DNA of 38,322 nucleotides, from contig JAJPIV010000072.1 of assembly GCA_021324595.1 (NCBI GenBank), positions 1 through 38,322 on the forward strand. The letters run 5' to 3'. Below the pieces are notes generated by a model. The model was not told the origin of the DNA, did not search any database, and saw only the letters and a program-made list of their open reading frames with translations. Made by a program: the position numbers and the translations under genes. Below, one piece after another: positions 31,690-38,322 of this stretch. The DNA is from Actinomycetota bacterium (GTDB taxonomy: Bacteria; Actinomycetota; Actinomycetes; Streptosporangiales; Streptosporangiaceae). Position 1 is the first letter of the stretch. The number at the start of each line of letters is the position of its first letter.

Positions 31690-31738
31690 GCAGGGCCTCG
31701 GGCCGGCCGGACCGGGGCGGGCGGGACCCGGGCCCTGC
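31690..31738 (-). terminator. Possible hairpin after FAD-reductase gene
   Basis: GCAGGGCC (31690-31697) pairs with GGCCCTGC (31731-31738), with a GC-rich, internally structured loop. It starts 16 nt after the reductase stop on the minus strand. There is no T-tract. Confidence 0.3.
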
Positions 31739-31753
31739 ACCCGCCCGGCTCCC

Positions 31754-32995
31754 TCAGGCCTCCCCGGCCAGCGACTCCAGCGGCACGGACGGGTCGGCGA
31801 GAGCGTCCCTGGCAACCGGCCTGCCGGAGCGGACCAGCCCGGCGATCGCCTCGTTGACGTCCCAGACGTTCACGTTCATGCCCGCCAGCACGCGGTCCTG
31901 GCCGTCCAGCCAGAACGCGAGGAACTCCCGGCCGCCCGGGTCGCCGCGGAAGACGACCTGCGCGTAGCCGTCGGGCTCGACGTGGCCGGCGTACTCCATG
32001 CCCAGGTCGTACTGGTCGGTGTAGAAGTACGGCACGCGGTCGTAGGCGACGTCCTGGCCGAGCATCGCCTTCGCCGCCACCCGGGGCTGGTAGCGGGCGT
32101 TCGCCCAGTGCTCGACCCGCACGTGCCTGCCGAGCAGCGGGTGGAACGCGCTGGCGACGTCCCCGGCCGCGAACACGTCGGGCGCCGAGGTGCGCAGGGA
32201 GGCATCGGTCACGATGCCGTTGGCGGTGGCGAGCCCTGCCGCCTCGGCGAGCTCGGTGTTCGGGCTGATCCCCACGCCCACGATCACCGCGTCGGCGCCG
32301 ACCCGGGTGCCGTCGGCGAGCCTGACCCCGCTGGCGCGGCCCCCGCTCCCGGTGATCTCGGCGACCTGCACGCCGAACCGCAGGTCCACGCCATGACCGG
32401 CATGGAGCCGGGCGAACACCTGGGCGACCTCACGGCCCAGCACCCGCAGCAGCGGCAGCTGCGCCATCTCCAGGATCGTGACCTCCGCCCCGGCCGCGCG
32501 CGCCGCGGCGGCGGTCTCCAGGCCGATCCAGCCGCCGCCGATCACGGCGACCCGCGCCGCTCCCCCGAAGGCCGCCTTGATGGCGTCGCTGTCGGCGATC
32601 GTCCGCAGGTAGTGGACGCCATCCAGGCCCGCTCCCGGCACCGGGAGCCGCCGCGGCGACGAGCCGGTGGCCAGCAGGAGCCGGGCGAAGCCCAGGCGCT
32701 CGCCGCTGGCGAGGCTGACCTCGTGGGCGGCCGGGTCGATCGCGGTCGCCCGGACGCCGAGGCGCAGGTCGACGTCGTGCTCGGCGTACCACTGCTCGGG
32801 GTGGACGTAGAGCTTCTCCCTGCCCTTCGTGCCGAGCAGGTACTCCTTGGACAGGGGCGGGCGCTCGTAGGGCCGCTCGTCCTCCTCGCCAATCAGGATG
32901 AGCGGGCCGTCGTAGCCGTCGGCGCGCAGCGTCTGGGCCGCCTGGGCGCCGGCCAGGCTCGCCCCGACGATCACGTAAGCGTTCTGCGAGGTCAT
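31754..32995 (-). CDS. FAD-dependent ferredoxin/rubredoxin reductase-like oxidoreductase
   Basis: The protein has 413 residues. The FAD-binding motif is VGASLAGAQAA (10-20), the NAD(P)-binding motif is VIGGGWIGLETA (151-162), and the second FAD motif is VFAAGDVASAF near 275. The last ~85 residues (FYTDQYDLGMEYAGH, VLAGMNVNVWDVNEAI) are the reductase C-terminal domain found in AIF-like, putidaredoxin and rubredoxin reductases. It probably passes electrons from NAD(P)H to a ferredoxin that feeds a P450 or dioxygenase, but neither a ferredoxin nor an oxygenase gene is adjacent. AAGGAG 9 nt before the ATG supports the start. It forms an accessory block with the MFS and dienelactone-hydrolase-like genes. 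Confidence 0.9.
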   Translation of the reverse strand: MTSQNAYVIVGASLAGAQAAQTLRADGYDGPLILIGEEDERPYERPPLSKEYLLGTKGREKLYVHPEQWYAEHDVDLRLGVRATAIDPAAHEVSLASGERLGFARLLLATGSSPRRLPVPGAGLDGVHYLRTIADSDAIKAAFGGAARVAVIGGGWIGLETAAAARAAGAEVTILEMAQLPLLRVLGREVAQVFARLHAGHGVDLRFGVQVAEITGSGGRASGVRLADGTRVGADAVIVGVGISPNTELAEAAGLATANGIVTDASLRTSAPDVFAAGDVASAFHPLLGRHVRVEHWANARYQPRVAAKAMLGQDVAYDRVPYFYTDQYDLGMEYAGHVEPDGYAQVVFRGDPGGREFLAFWLDGQDRVLAGMNVNVWDVNEAIAGLVRSGRPVARDALADPSVPLESLAGEA

Positions 32996-33482
32996 AGTCG
33001 TCAGCTCCTTGCTCGTCTCGCCAGTGCCCGGCCGCCGCGGGCCGCGGCAACCGTCAGCCATGCACGCCCGCCCGGGCGAAGAACCCGGCCCGGGCCGCCG
33101 GATCCGGCCGCAGGCGCCGGGCGGGTCCAGCTGTCCGGCCCGGCAGCGCGCGATCTGCGCGGTCGGCCGTTCCTGCGCCTGCGGCCGCGCCGCCAGCTGC
33201 CCGGCGAGCCCGGACAGGCCGAGGATACGCTCGCCGGGCACGGAGCCGGCGTGATCGGCGCCAGGCTCGTCCCGCAGGTGACCTCGGGGTCGACGACCGC
33301 GAGGCGGAACGGGCAGCTGCCGAGCCAGGCCGTGCCGCCGGAGCCGGCCCGGGGCCTCGAGGCCGTGCCGGGCGGGGCAGCGCCGCCGGGCCGTCCGCTC
33401 CGCAGCGCGGCTCCCGCCCGGCGGGGCCGGCCCGCGGCGGGGTAAGCTGGGCCGCGACGGCCGCCGCTGGCGTGGAGGGCCG
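32996..33482. other. 487-bp gap without a confident gene
   Basis: The gap lies between the divergent FAD-reductase and dienelactone hydrolase-like genes. It holds the reductase ribosome site at its left end and a TAAGCT -10 plus GGAGGG site at its right end. One plus-strand frame, open from before 33113 to the TAA ending at 33445, has coding-like third-position GC but no plausible start or recognisable domain. It may be chance or the remnant of a gene. Confidence 0.5.
33443..33448 (+). promoter_or_regulatory. -10 hexamer TAAGCT for dienelactone hydrolase-like gene
   Basis: TAAGCT would start a transcript with a leader of about 28 nt that includes GGAGGG in front of the ATG at 33483. Confidence 0.4.
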
Positions 33483-34244
33483 ATGCCCGAGGTGAGGATC
33501 GCGGTGTCCCGCGGCGAGCTGCGCTGCCACCTGGCCATCCCGGACGGGACCGGTCCCTGGCCCGGCGTCGTGGTGCTGCACGACGCGCTCGGCATGACGC
33601 CGGACCTGCGGGCGCAGGCGGCCTGGCTGGCCGGCGAGGGCTACCTCGCGCTCGCGCCCGACCTGTACTCGCCCGGGCCCAGGGTGCGGTGCCTGGTGCG
33701 GACGTTCCGGGAGCTGGCGGCCGGGCGGGGCGCGGTGTTCGACTACGTGGCGGCGTGCCGGTCGTGGCTGGCCGGCCGGGGCGACTGCACCGGGCGGACC
33801 GGCGTGATCGGGTACTGCATGGGCGGCGGGTTCGCGCTGCTGCTGGCGTCTGGCCACGGCTTCGGCGCGGTGAGCGCGAACTACGGGATGGTGCCGAAGG
33901 ACGCCGCGACGTTCTTCCGCGGGGCATGCCCGGTGATCGGCAGCTACGGCGGCAAGGACCGCTCGCTGCGCGGCGCGGCCGCCGCCCTTGACCGGGCCCT
34001 CGCCCAGGCCGGGGTGGAGCACGACGTCAAGGAGTACCCGCAGGCCGGCCACTCGTTCCTCAACGATCACCCGGGGGTGCTCGCGACCCTGCGGGGCGCT
34101 GCCGGGCCGGACGCCGCGCTCCCCCGGGTCTTCGCCGTGGTCAGCGCGGCCGCCGGGCCGCTGCTCGGCGCGGGATACCACGAGCCCTCGGCCGCCGACG
34201 CCCGCCGGCGGATCGCGGCCTTCTTCGGCCGGCACCTGAGGTGA
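33483..34244 (+). CDS. Dienelactone hydrolase family protein
   Basis: The protein has 253 residues with an alpha/beta-hydrolase fold and the Cys-Asp-His triad of the family: Cys112 in [12 protein letters not shown], Asp159 in GSYGGKDRS, and His190 in QAGHSFLND. Typical dienelactone hydrolases open the lactone ring made during chlorocatechol breakdown, but most family members in actinobacteria have unknown ester substrates and no catechol genes lie nearby. There is no signal peptide. GGAGGG 4 nt before the ATG supports the start. The gene converges with glnE, whose end is 48 bp away. Confidence 0.9.
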   Translation: MPEVRIAVSRGELRCHLAIPDGTGPWPGVVVLHDALGMTPDLRAQAAWLAGEGYLALAPDLYSPGPRVRCLVRTFRELAAGRGAVFDYVAACRSWLAGRGDCTGRTGVIGYCMGGGFALLLASGHGFGAVSANYGMVPKDAATFFRGACPVIGSYGGKDRSLRGAAAALDRALAQAGVEHDVKEYPQAGHSFLNDHPGVLATLRGAAGPDAALPRVFAVVSAAAGPLLGAGYHEPSAADARRRIAAFFGRHLR

Positions 34245-34292
34245 CCGGCCCGCGGCCGGCCAGGCGATGCCCGGGCGGCCGCCGGCGGGCCG

Positions 34293-37289
34293 TCAGCCGT
34301 AGAACACCCGCTCCATCACCGCCCTGGCCCGCCGGGCCGCCCGGCGCCAGTCCTGCACGAGCTGCTGGCCGGCGTCGGCCGGGTAGCCGAGCAGCATCGC
34401 GACCGAGGCGAGCTCGGGCTGGCCGACCGGCAGCACGTCCGACGCCCTGGCGCGGACCAGCATGATCGCGTTCCGGATCCGGGCGGCCAGCAGCCATGCC
34501 GCGCGCAGCATCGCCTCGTCCTCCGCGGCGAGCAGCCCCGCCTCGCGCGCCGCCGCGAGCGCGGTGAGGGTGTGCGTGGTCCGCAGCGCCGGGTCCGCGC
34601 CCGCGTGGCGCAGCTGCAGCAGCTGGGCCACCCACTCGGTGTCGGCCAGCCCGCCCGGGCCGAGCTTGACGTGAAGGACCGGGTCGACGCCCCTGGGCAC
34701 GCGCTCGGCCTCCATCCGCGCCTTGATCCGCCGGATCTCCCGCACGGCGGCCCCGGCCAGGCCGCCGCCGGGATAGCGGACCCGGTCGGCGAGCTCGGTG
34801 AACGCGCGCCCCAGCGCCTCGTCCCCGGCGACCGGGGCGGCCCGCAGCAGGGCCTGCGCCTCCCAGGGCTGTGCCCACCGGTCGTAGTACGCACGGTAGG
34901 CGGCGAGCGTCCGGACCAGCGGCCCCTGCCGTCCCTCGGGCCGCAGGCCGGCGTCGACCCGCAGCGGGGGGTCGGGGCCGGGCGCGGCGAGCAGGGCGCG
35001 CATCCGCTCGGCTACCAGCTGCGCCGCCCGGGCGGCCGCCTCCTCGTCCGCGCCCGGCGCGGGCTCGTACACGAACAGCACGTCCGCGTCGCTGCCATAG
35101 CCCATCTCCCGGCCGCCGAGCCGGCCCATCGCGATCACGGCGACCCTGGCGGGCGGCGCGCCGACGGCGGGCTGGCCCGGGCCGGCGGCGACGGCGAGCG
35201 CCCCGGCCAGGGTCACGCGGGTCAGCGTGGTGATGGCCGCGGCGACCTCCTCGACGCCGATCAGGCCGGCCAGGTCCGCGGTCGCGGTGCGCAGCAGCTC
35301 CCGGCGGCGCAGCGCGAGCAGGCCGGCGACGGCGCCGTGCGGGTCCGGCCCGCCCCGGCGCACGATCGCGTCGGCCTCGGCCCGCAGCGCCTCCTCCGCC
35401 CGGGGCCGCAGCTGGGCGTCGTCGGCCAGCATCGCGACCGCGGCCGGGGCGCGGAGCAGCAGCCCGGGCGCGTAGCTGCCCGAGGCGAGCAGCCGGGTCA
35501 TCCGCTGCGCCGCCGTCGTGTCGTCACGCAGCAGCCTCAGGTACCACGGCGAGTCCCCCAGGGCCTCGCTGACCCGGCGGAACGCCAGCAGCCCGGCGTC
35601 GGGCGCCGGGGCGTCGGCGAACCAGCCGAGCATCGCAGGCAGCAGCGCCCGCTGGATGGCGGCCTTCCGGCTCACGCCCGTGGTGAGCGCCTCGATGTGG
35701 CGCAGCGCCCCGGCCGGGTCGGCGTAGCCGAGGGCCTCCAGCCGGTCAGCCGCCGCCTGCGAGGTCAGCCGCATCACCTCGCGGGGCAGCCGGGCGACCG
35801 CGTCGAGCAGCGGCCGGTAGAACAGCTTCTCGTGCAGCTGCCGCACGCTCGCGGCATGCTCCCGCCAGCGCCGGGTCAGCTCCTCGGCCGGGTCGCCGTC
35901 CGGGCCCGCGGGGGCCGGCTGCCCGGTGCCGCGCATGCCGCGCAGCGCCCGGCCGACCTGGCGCAGCACCGCCGGGTCGGCGGGCAAGGCGTGCGTCCGG
36001 CGCAGGTTCCGCAGCTGGAGCAGGTGCTCGACCGCGCGCAGGAACCGGTACGCCGAGGCCAGGGCCGCAGCGTCCGCCCGGCCCACGTACCCCCCGGCCG
36101 ACAGGGCGGCCAGCGCGGGCAGGGTGGCCGGGTCGCGCAGCCTCTCGTCGGCCCGGCCATGCACGAGCTGGAGGAGCTGCACCGCGAACTCGATGTCCCG
36201 CAGCCCGCCGGGGCCGAGCTTGATCTCCCGCTCGGCCTGCGCGGCGGGAATGCTGGCGATGACCCTCCGGCGCATCCGGCGGACGTCGGCGACGAAGCCG
36301 TCGCGCTGCGCTGCCTGCCAGGCCAGCGGTGCGACCGAGGCGGCGTAGGAGCGCCCGAGCTCGGGATCGCCGGCCACCGGGCGGGCCTTGAGCAGGGCCT
36401 GGAACTCCCAGGTCTTCGCCCACCGCTCGTAATAGGCCAGGTGGCTGGCGAGGGTCCGGACCAGCGGGCCGTTCCGGCCCTCCGGCCGCAGGTTCGCGTC
36501 GACCGGGAACATGCTGGCCTCCCGGCCCGCGTCCGAGCAGATCCGGATCATGGCGCTGGCCAGGCGGGTCGCGGCCCGCAGCGCGGCGCCCTCCTCGGTC
36601 CCGCCGGAGGGCTCGGCGACGAAGATCACGTCCACGTCGCTGGCGTAGTTCAGCTCCCGGGCGCCGCACTTGCCCATGGCGATCACCGCGAGGCGGCACC
36701 GGCCGGAGTCCGCCGGCGACCGGGACTGCGCCAGGGCGAGCGCGGCGGCGAGCGCGGCGCTGGCCAGGCCGGCCAGCTCGGCGAGCACCTCATCGAGCGG
36801 CGCCTGGCCGGTCAGGTCCCGGGCGGCGAGCCGCAGCAGCCGCCTGCGGTAGGCCACCCGGAGCGCGTCCTCCGCGCCGGGCGCGCCCGGCCCGCGAGCG
36901 CTCACCGCGGCGAGGAGGTCGGCGCGCAGGGCCTGCTCCGGGGGCCTGGCCAGCGCCTGCGGCCCCCCGAGGAGCTTCCAGTCGCCCGGATGACGGCGCA
37001 GGTGCTCGGCCAGCGCCGGGCTGGCGCCGAGGACGGCGGTCAGCCGTGCCCGCAGGCCCGCGTCGGCCCGCAGCGCCCTGCGCAGCTCCGCATCCGGCGA
37101 CAGCCGGGCGAGCCCGGCCAGGGCCACGTCCGGGTCGGGCGCGGCCGCCAGCGCGGCGGTCAGCTCGGCGTCGGCCCCGGCCGGGTCCAGCCCGAGGTCC
37201 AGGGTGAGCAGGCGCTCGGCCGCCCGGGTGTCGGCGAACCCGAGCGCGGCCAGCCTCCCGGCCAGCGTGGCCCCGCGTGGCATGCCCAC
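34293..37289 (-). CDS. glnE: Bifunctional glutamine synthetase adenylyltransferase/deadenylase
   Basis: The protein has 998 residues, full length for GlnE. Two nucleotidyltransferase domains are visible: the N-terminal deadenylase has GARELNYASDVDVIFVAEP (about 209-227) and the C-terminal adenylyltransferase has GREMGYGSDADVLFVYEP (near 730). Each is followed by a helical PII-uridylyltransferase-like domain (LGPGGLRDIEFAVQLLQL and LGPGGLADTEWVAQLLQL). It adds AMP to the regulatory Tyr of GlnA (Tyr402 here) when nitrogen is plentiful, lowering synthetase activity, and removes it when nitrogen is scarce. The GTG at 37289 is supported by TACCGT 6 nt upstream; an ATG two codons later is possible. 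It follows glnA2 by 57 bp on the same strand. Confidence 0.96.
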   Translation of the reverse strand: MGMPRGATLAGRLAALGFADTRAAERLLTLDLGLDPAGADAELTAALAAAPDPDVALAGLARLSPDAELRRALRADAGLRARLTAVLGASPALAEHLRRHPGDWKLLGGPQALARPPEQALRADLLAAVSARGPGAPGAEDALRVAYRRRLLRLAARDLTGQAPLDEVLAELAGLASAALAAALALAQSRSPADSGRCRLAVIAMGKCGARELNYASDVDVIFVAEPSGGTEEGAALRAATRLASAMIRICSDAGREASMFPVDANLRPEGRNGPLVRTLASHLAYYERWAKTWEFQALLKARPVAGDPELGRSYAASVAPLAWQAAQRDGFVADVRRMRRRVIASIPAAQAEREIKLGPGGLRDIEFAVQLLQLVHGRADERLRDPATLPALAALSAGGYVGRADAAALASAYRFLRAVEHLLQLRNLRRTHALPADPAVLRQVGRALRGMRGTGQPAPAGPDGDPAEELTRRWREHAASVRQLHEKLFYRPLLDAVARLPREVMRLTSQAAADRLEALGYADPAGALRHIEALTTGVSRKAAIQRALLPAMLGWFADAPAPDAGLLAFRRVSEALGDSPWYLRLLRDDTTAAQRMTRLLASGSYAPGLLLRAPAAVAMLADDAQLRPRAEEALRAEADAIVRRGGPDPHGAVAGLLALRRRELLRTATADLAGLIGVEEVAAAITTLTRVTLAGALAVAAGPGQPAVGAPPARVAVIAMGRLGGREMGYGSDADVLFVYEPAPGADEEAAARAAQLVAERMRALLAAPGPDPPLRVDAGLRPEGRQGPLVRTLAAYRAYYDRWAQPWEAQALLRAAPVAGDEALGRAFTELADRVRYPGGGLAGAAVREIRRIKARMEAERVPRGVDPVLHVKLGPGGLADTEWVAQLLQLRHAGADPALRTTHTLTALAAAREAGLLAAEDEAMLRAAWLLAARIRNAIMLVRARASDVLPVGQPELASVAMLLGYPADAGQQLVQDWRRAARRARAVMERVFYG

Positions 37290-37295
37290 CTCAGC

Positions 37296-37301
37296 ACGGT
37301 A
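37296..37301 (-). promoter_or_regulatory. -10 hexamer TACCGT for glnE
   Basis: TACCGT on the minus strand ends 6 nt before the GTG at 37289, which suggests a leaderless glnE transcript inside the glnA2-glnE gap. Confidence 0.45.
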
Positions 37302-37346
37302 GCGGGCGGCCGCCGCGCGGCAGCGGCGGGCGACCGCGGCATGCGC

Positions 37347-38322
37347 TCACAGCCCCGCGTAGCGCTCGATCTCGAACTCGGTCACGTGCCGCCGGTACTC
37401 GGCCCATTCCTGCCGCTTGTTCCGCAGGAAGAAGTCGAAGACGTGCTCGCCGAGGGTCTCGGCCACCAGCTCGCTGCGCTCCATCACGTTGCAAGCGTCG
37501 GACAGGCTCTGCGGCAGCGGGGCGATGCCGAGCGCACGCCGCTCGGCGGGCGAGAGCGCCCACACGTCGTCCTCCGCCCCCGGCGGGAGCTCGTACCCCT
37601 CCTCGATCCCCTTCAGCCCGGCGGCCAGGATCACCGCGAACGCCAGGTACGGGTTGCAGGCCGGGTCGAGCGAGCGGAACTCGATCCGGGTCGCGTTGCC
37701 CTTCTGCGGCTTGTACATCGGCACCCGGACCAGGGCGGAGCGGTTGTTGTGCCCCCAGCAGATGTGCGCGGGCGCCTCGCCGCCCGCGCCCGCCGTCCGC
37801 TCCGCGCCGCCCCACAGCCGCTTGTACGAGTTCACCCACTGGTTGCAGACCGCGGTGATCTCGGCGGCATGGGTGAGCAGCCCCGCGATGAACGAGCGGC
37901 CGACCTTGGACAGCTGGTACTCGGCGCCCGGCTCGTGGAAGACGTTCCTGTCGCCCTCGAACAGCGACATGTGGGTGTGCATGCCCGAGCCGGGATGCTC
38001 GGTGAACGGCTTGGGCATGAACGTCGCGTACACCCCCTGCTCCAGCGCGACCTCCTTCATCGCCAGCCGGAACGACATGATGTTGTCCGCGGTGCTCAGC
38101 GCGTCGGCGTAGCGCAGGTCGATCTCCTGCTGCCCCGGGGCGCCCTCGTGGTGGCTGAACTCCACCGAGATGCCCATCGCCTCCAGCATCGTGATCGCGG
38201 CCTTGCGGAAGTCGTGCGCGATGCTGTGCGGGGTGTGGTCGAAGTAGCCTCCCTGGTCGATCGGGCGCGGCTTGGCGCCGCCCTCGGGCCGCTCGCGAAG
38301 CAGGAAGAACTCGATCTCGGGG
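37347..38322 (-). CDS. glnA2: Glutamine synthetase-like GlnA2 (5' end outside window)
   Basis: The gene runs off the right edge; 325 codons are visible, and the frame reads PEIEFFLLRE just inside the edge. Motifs include FSHHEGAPGQQEIDLRY (catalytic and metal residues), GSGMHTHMSLF, NNRSALVRVP and RIEFRSLDPACNPYLAF. The place of the adenylylation Tyr reads DDVWALSPAERRAL, so the Tyr target of GlnE is absent. Position next to glnE matches M. tuberculosis glnA2 (Rv2222c) and S. coelicolor glnA2 (SCO2241), for which a gamma-glutamylpolyamine synthetase role has been reported, so the substrate may be a polyamine rather than ammonia. The call rests on context and motifs. Confidence 0.93.
   Translation of the reverse strand, partial: PEIEFFLLRERPEGGAKPRPIDQGGYFDHTPHSIAHDFRKAAITMLEAMGISVEFSHHEGAPGQQEIDLRYADALSTADNIMSFRLAMKEVALEQGVYATFMPKPFTEHPGSGMHTHMSLFEGDRNVFHEPGAEYQLSKVGRSFIAGLLTHAAEITAVCNQWVNSYKRLWGGAERTAGAGGEAPAHICWGHNNRSALVRVPMYKPQKGNATRIEFRSLDPACNPYLAFAVILAAGLKGIEEGYELPPGAEDDVWALSPAERRALGIAPLPQSLSDACNVMERSELVAETLGEHVFDFFLRNKRQEWAEYRRHVTEFEIERYAGL

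Noticed and set aside
1-38322. tRNA, rRNA, riboswitch, CRISPR, IS element or att site
   Set aside because: No cloverleaf, conserved rRNA stretch, spacer array, transposase or flanking repeat was recognised by eye on either strand. A covariance-model scan would be the decisive check.

Overview
The window is about 75% G+C with strongly GC-biased third codon positions, frequent GTG starts and recurrent TANNNT -10 hexamers just before start codons. This points to a filamentous or high-GC actinomycete. The order pepA, lpd, dlaT/sucB, TIGR01777 oxidoreductase, lipB, lipA, DUF4191, RDD, glnA, then glnE and glnA2 on the opposite strand, is the actinobacterial core order known from Mycobacterium tuberculosis (pepB-dlaT-Rv2216-lipB-lipA-Rv2219-glnA1-glnE-glnA2) and Streptomyces. 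It looks like chromosomal backbone. I see no rRNA, tRNA, CRISPR array, insertion sequence or phage gene.

Layout. Positions 1-2054 hold the 3' part of a VirD4/FtsK-like ATPase gene translationally coupled to a J-domain membrane protein gene. From 1982 to 4750 on the minus strand lie an SseA-type sulfurtransferase, an alkaline-phosphatase-superfamily enzyme and a DUF5998 protein; the gap before sseA carries three DnaA-box-like nonamers. From 4817 to 7191 lie a peptidase E-like protein, a ChrB N-terminal-domain protein and, convergent with them, a COG4280 membrane protein with a small membrane partner. Positions 7335-11256 form a complete ABC importer operon (lipoprotein, fused double permease, ATPase). 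Positions 11335-16192 look like a potassium module: a KimA-type permease fused to an OB-fold domain, facing a KdpDE-like two-component system.

Positions 16345-27588 hold aminopeptidase A and a lipoate-centred block. Lpd and the E2 acyltransferase use lipoyl groups, and lipB and lipA make and attach them. A NUDIX hydrolase and a histidyl-tRNA synthetase sit between lipB and lipA on the other strand. Positions 27635-38322 are the nitrogen block: glnA behind a textbook GlnR operator, glnE (GlnA adenylyltransferase) and the 3' part of glnA2. Four accessory genes (secreted protein, MFS exporter, FAD reductase, dienelactone hydrolase-like protein) separate glnA from glnE.

The most notable signals are the GlnR operator, the phased DnaA boxes, the permease/OB-fold fusion, the widespread leaderless start architecture with two bidirectional -10 elements, and several tail-to-tail gene overlaps. 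No single locus could be shown to be a wholly new system from sequence alone. The ATPase/J-domain pair and the COG4280 locus are the least explained.
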